Position numbers and translations under genes: made by a program
DNA from: JAHJDO01 sp030671985 [NCBI: bacterium]
Lineage (GTDB): Bacteria; JAHJDO01
Length of the DNA: 7,787 nucleotides
Direction of reading: 5' to 3'
NCBI GenBank assembly: GCA_030671985.1
Contig: DAOVHI010000062.1
Span: forward strand, 1-7,787
Part shown: piece by piece, positions 6,386-7,787 of the stretch
Layout: every line of letters starts with the position of its first letter
Position numbering within the stretch: the first letter of the stretch is position 1
The notes under the pieces: generated by a model
What the model was told of the DNA's origin: nothing
Seen by the model: the letters and a program-made list of their open reading frames with translations, nothing else
Databases searched by the model: none

Positions 6386-7291
6386 TTACTTATTCCGAAT
6401 GCTTTCGGGATTTATTGAATGTCCACTCCATTTGAGCTTTTTTCTGAGTATTGCAAAAAAATCATTCTCCGTTGACGAAATTAATTTTAGAGCGTATGAA
6501 GCTTTTTTTATAACCAGTTTGTCAGAATGCAGTAAGTTAAACTTAATCTGTCCGTCAATTGTTAACGCTATTTTATTGGTTTCAAATATTGGCTCAATAG
6601 AAATAGAGCTTTTTTCTGAGACGATGATAGGTCTGTTAGTTAGTGTGTGAGGACATATCGGAGTGATAATTATTGCCTTCAAAGCAGGATGCACAATTGG
6701 TCCACCGGCTGAAAGAGAATAGGCTGTAGAACCTGTCGGGGTTGATATAATTAATCCATCCGCAACATATGTGGTTACATATTGTTTGTCTATTGAAGTC
6801 TCTAGTTTCAGGACTCTCGCAATTGCTTCCGTGGTTATTACCGCATCATTAAGCGCAGAAAAACGAAAAACCTTCCCCTCTCCCTTTCTTAAAACATATC
6901 CACTGATCAGCATCCGATTCTCAACAGAAAACTTGTTGCTTAAAACCTGTTCCAAAACTTCATATACTCGCGAAGAATTAACCTCTGTGAGAAAACCGAG
7001 CCCGCCAAGATTAATTCCAAGAATCGGGATGCCTGATGACGAAACAAGTCTTGCTGCGCTAAGCAGTGTCCCGTCTCCGCCTAAAGCTATCAGGATATCC
7101 GCGTTGGATAATAATTCTTCGTTTTCCACAACTAGTTTTTTATCCAAAAGCTTACCTGCGCAATCACGAGATACAAAAACTTTTATCCCCTTTTTGTCCA
7201 GCCATTCAGACAAATCTCCAGCCAGTCTTAAAGCGGATAGCTTTCCTGGATTTCCAATTATGCCAATCTTTGTTATCTTTTTACAAACCAT
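6386..7291 (-). CDS. nadK: NAD kinase (ATP- or polyphosphate-dependent)
   Basis: Phosphorylates NAD+ to NADP+ in the cytoplasm and is the cell's source of NADP(H). Its 301 residues carry all family motifs: GGDGTLL (71-77) with Asp73 as catalytic acid/base, NLGGLGFLTE (94-103), LNDAV (147-151), a long NAD-binding block ADGLIISTPTGSTAYS (177-192) followed by SAGGPIVHP (194-202), TPICPHTL (210-217), NRPIIV (219-224) and DGQ (246-248). The length is typical. The start is ATG at 7291-7289, twelve bases after the kdsD stop, with a weak AAGGT upstream. Thirteen bases separate its stop from the ferredoxin. I do not read a functional link to the oxidoreductase beyond shared transcription. Confidence 0.96.
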   Translation of the reverse strand: MVCKKITKIGIIGNPGKLSALRLAGDLSEWLDKKGIKVFVSRDCAGKLLDKKLVVENEELLSNADILIALGGDGTLLSAARLVSSSGIPILGINLGGLGFLTEVNSSRVYEVLEQVLSNKFSVENRMLISGYVLRKGEGKVFRFSALNDAVITTEAIARVLKLETSIDKQYVTTYVADGLIISTPTGSTAYSLSAGGPIVHPALKAIIITPICPHTLTNRPIIVSEKSSISIEPIFETNKIALTIDGQIKFNLLHSDKLVIKKASYALKLISSTENDFFAILRKKLKWSGHSINPESIRNK

Positions 7292-7303
7292 TATGTATTT
7301 ACC

Positions 7304-7787
7304 TTAAAATCTAAATTTAGTTCTGCCAAGCAGATCATGAAGATGAACAACTCCTTCGGGCACATTTTTTTTATTAACTATCGACAATGATGTTATTGAG
7401 TGTTTTTCCATCTTTTCAAGGGCTTCTACTGCAAGAAAATCCTTATCAATTGTTTTTGGGTTTTTACTCATAAACATGTCAACTCTTTCATTTAAAAAAC
7501 CTTCAACTTTAACACTACGTCTAACGTCTCCATCTGTGATGATACCTTTTAATTTTTTATCAGCGTCCAGAACCAGTGCAAATCCAAATCTTTTTATAGA
7601 AATTTCTGCTATCGCTTCTTTCATTGTAATGTCATGTTTAACAATCGGAATTTGTTTTCCCGTTTTCATAACGTCCCTCACTTTGAGACTTAATCTTCTA
7701 CCCAAGCTGCCGGCCGGATGTATAAGAGCATAATCCTCTCTTTTAAAATCTCTTTCCTCAAGAAGAGCTATAGCGAGCGCATCTCCC
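7304..7787 (-). CDS. kdsD: D-arabinose-5-phosphate isomerase (KdsD/KpsF/GutQ family), C-terminal part (cut by window edge)
   Basis: Interconverts ribulose 5-phosphate and arabinose 5-phosphate, the precursor of Kdo in LPS. The last 160 residues are present; the N-terminal SIS isomerase domain is beyond the right edge. The visible part opens with the end of the SIS domain, GDALAIALLEERDF then IHPAGSLGRRL, a KdsD hallmark that leads into the CBS pair. CBS 1 starts at VRDVM and includes GIITDGDVRR; CBS 2 starts around MFMSKNPKTI and ends with GVVHLHDLLGRT, close to the corresponding Escherichia coli segments. The frame is open through to the window edge, so the TTG at 7705-7703 that a gene finder might take as a start is just the leucine of AGSLGRR. 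The stop is TAA at 7306-7304. With the heptose kinase gene about 5 kb downstream it puts both inner-core sugar branches in one gene string. Confidence 0.95.
   Translation of the reverse strand, partial: GDALAIALLEERDFKREDYALIHPAGSLGRRLSLKVRDVMKTGKQIPIVKHDITMKEAIAEISIKRFGFALVLDADKKLKGIITDGDVRRSVKVEGFLNERVDMFMSKNPKTIDKDFLAVEALEKMEKHSITSLSIVNKKNVPEGVVHLHDLLGRTKFRF

Noticed and set aside
7292-7303. Possible promoter or terminator between kdsD and nadK
   Set aside because: Only twelve AT-rich bases, with no hairpin and no room for -35 and -10 boxes outside coding sequence.
6771-7307. Plus-strand open frame of 178 codons, the longest on that strand
   Set aside because: It is antisense to NAD kinase, Ser/Pro/Leu-rich as expected for a shadow frame, with no recognisable motif.
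7703-7705. TTG as a start codon for a short two-CBS protein
   Set aside because: The frame continues upstream to the window edge with the KdsD-specific GDALAIALL and HPAGSLGRR segments, so this TTG is an internal leucine codon.

Overview
The window is a gene-dense stretch of bacterial chromosome in which every supported gene lies on the minus strand. Read right to left, ten genes follow one another with gaps of 13 bases or less or overlaps of 4 to 8 bases, so it looks like the inside of one long operon. Both ends cut a gene: kdsD at the right edge and ligA at the left edge. No RNA gene, mobile element, CRISPR array, long repeat or convincing promoter or terminator was seen.

Layout in direction of transcription: (1) 7787-7304, C-terminal part of arabinose-5-phosphate isomerase (Kdo branch of LPS synthesis); (2) 7291-6386, NAD kinase; (3) 6372-6169, a two-cluster ferredoxin of the delta-subunit type; (4) 6172-4316, a multi-pass GT-C (family 39-like) glycosyltransferase; (5-7) 4306-1978, alpha, beta and gamma subunits of a 2-oxoacid:ferredoxin oxidoreductase, most like the VorB/VorA/VorC (2-oxoisovalerate) type; (8) 1981-998, a kinase-only heptose-7-phosphate kinase (RfaE domain I); (9) 1001-279, a calcineurin-like metallophosphoesterase; (10) 286-1, the N-terminus of NAD-dependent DNA ligase.

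How they fit together: kdsD and the heptose kinase supply two inner-core LPS sugars (Kdo and heptose), and the GT-C enzyme probably moves a sugar from a polyprenyl carrier onto an envelope acceptor, so one theme is outer-membrane glycan building. The other theme is anaerobic metabolism: a four-subunit oxidoreductase that couples a branched-chain or other 2-oxoacid to ferredoxin and CoA. NAD kinase and DNA ligase are housekeeping genes, both tied to NAD. The most unusual feature of the layout is that the membrane glycosyltransferase sits between the ferredoxin (delta) gene and the alpha/beta/gamma genes of the oxidoreductase.

Organism: NAD-dependent ligase and bacterial-type NAD kinase indicate a bacterium. 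Kdo and heptose genes indicate a Gram-negative (LPS-bearing) cell. The ferredoxin-linked oxoacid oxidoreductase indicates an anaerobe. The DNA is AT-rich. The combination would suit an uncultured anaerobic lineage such as Omnitrophota, Elusimicrobiota or a relative, but this placement is an inference with low confidence. No previously undescribed defence or mobile system was recognised; the novelty here lies in gene order and coupling.
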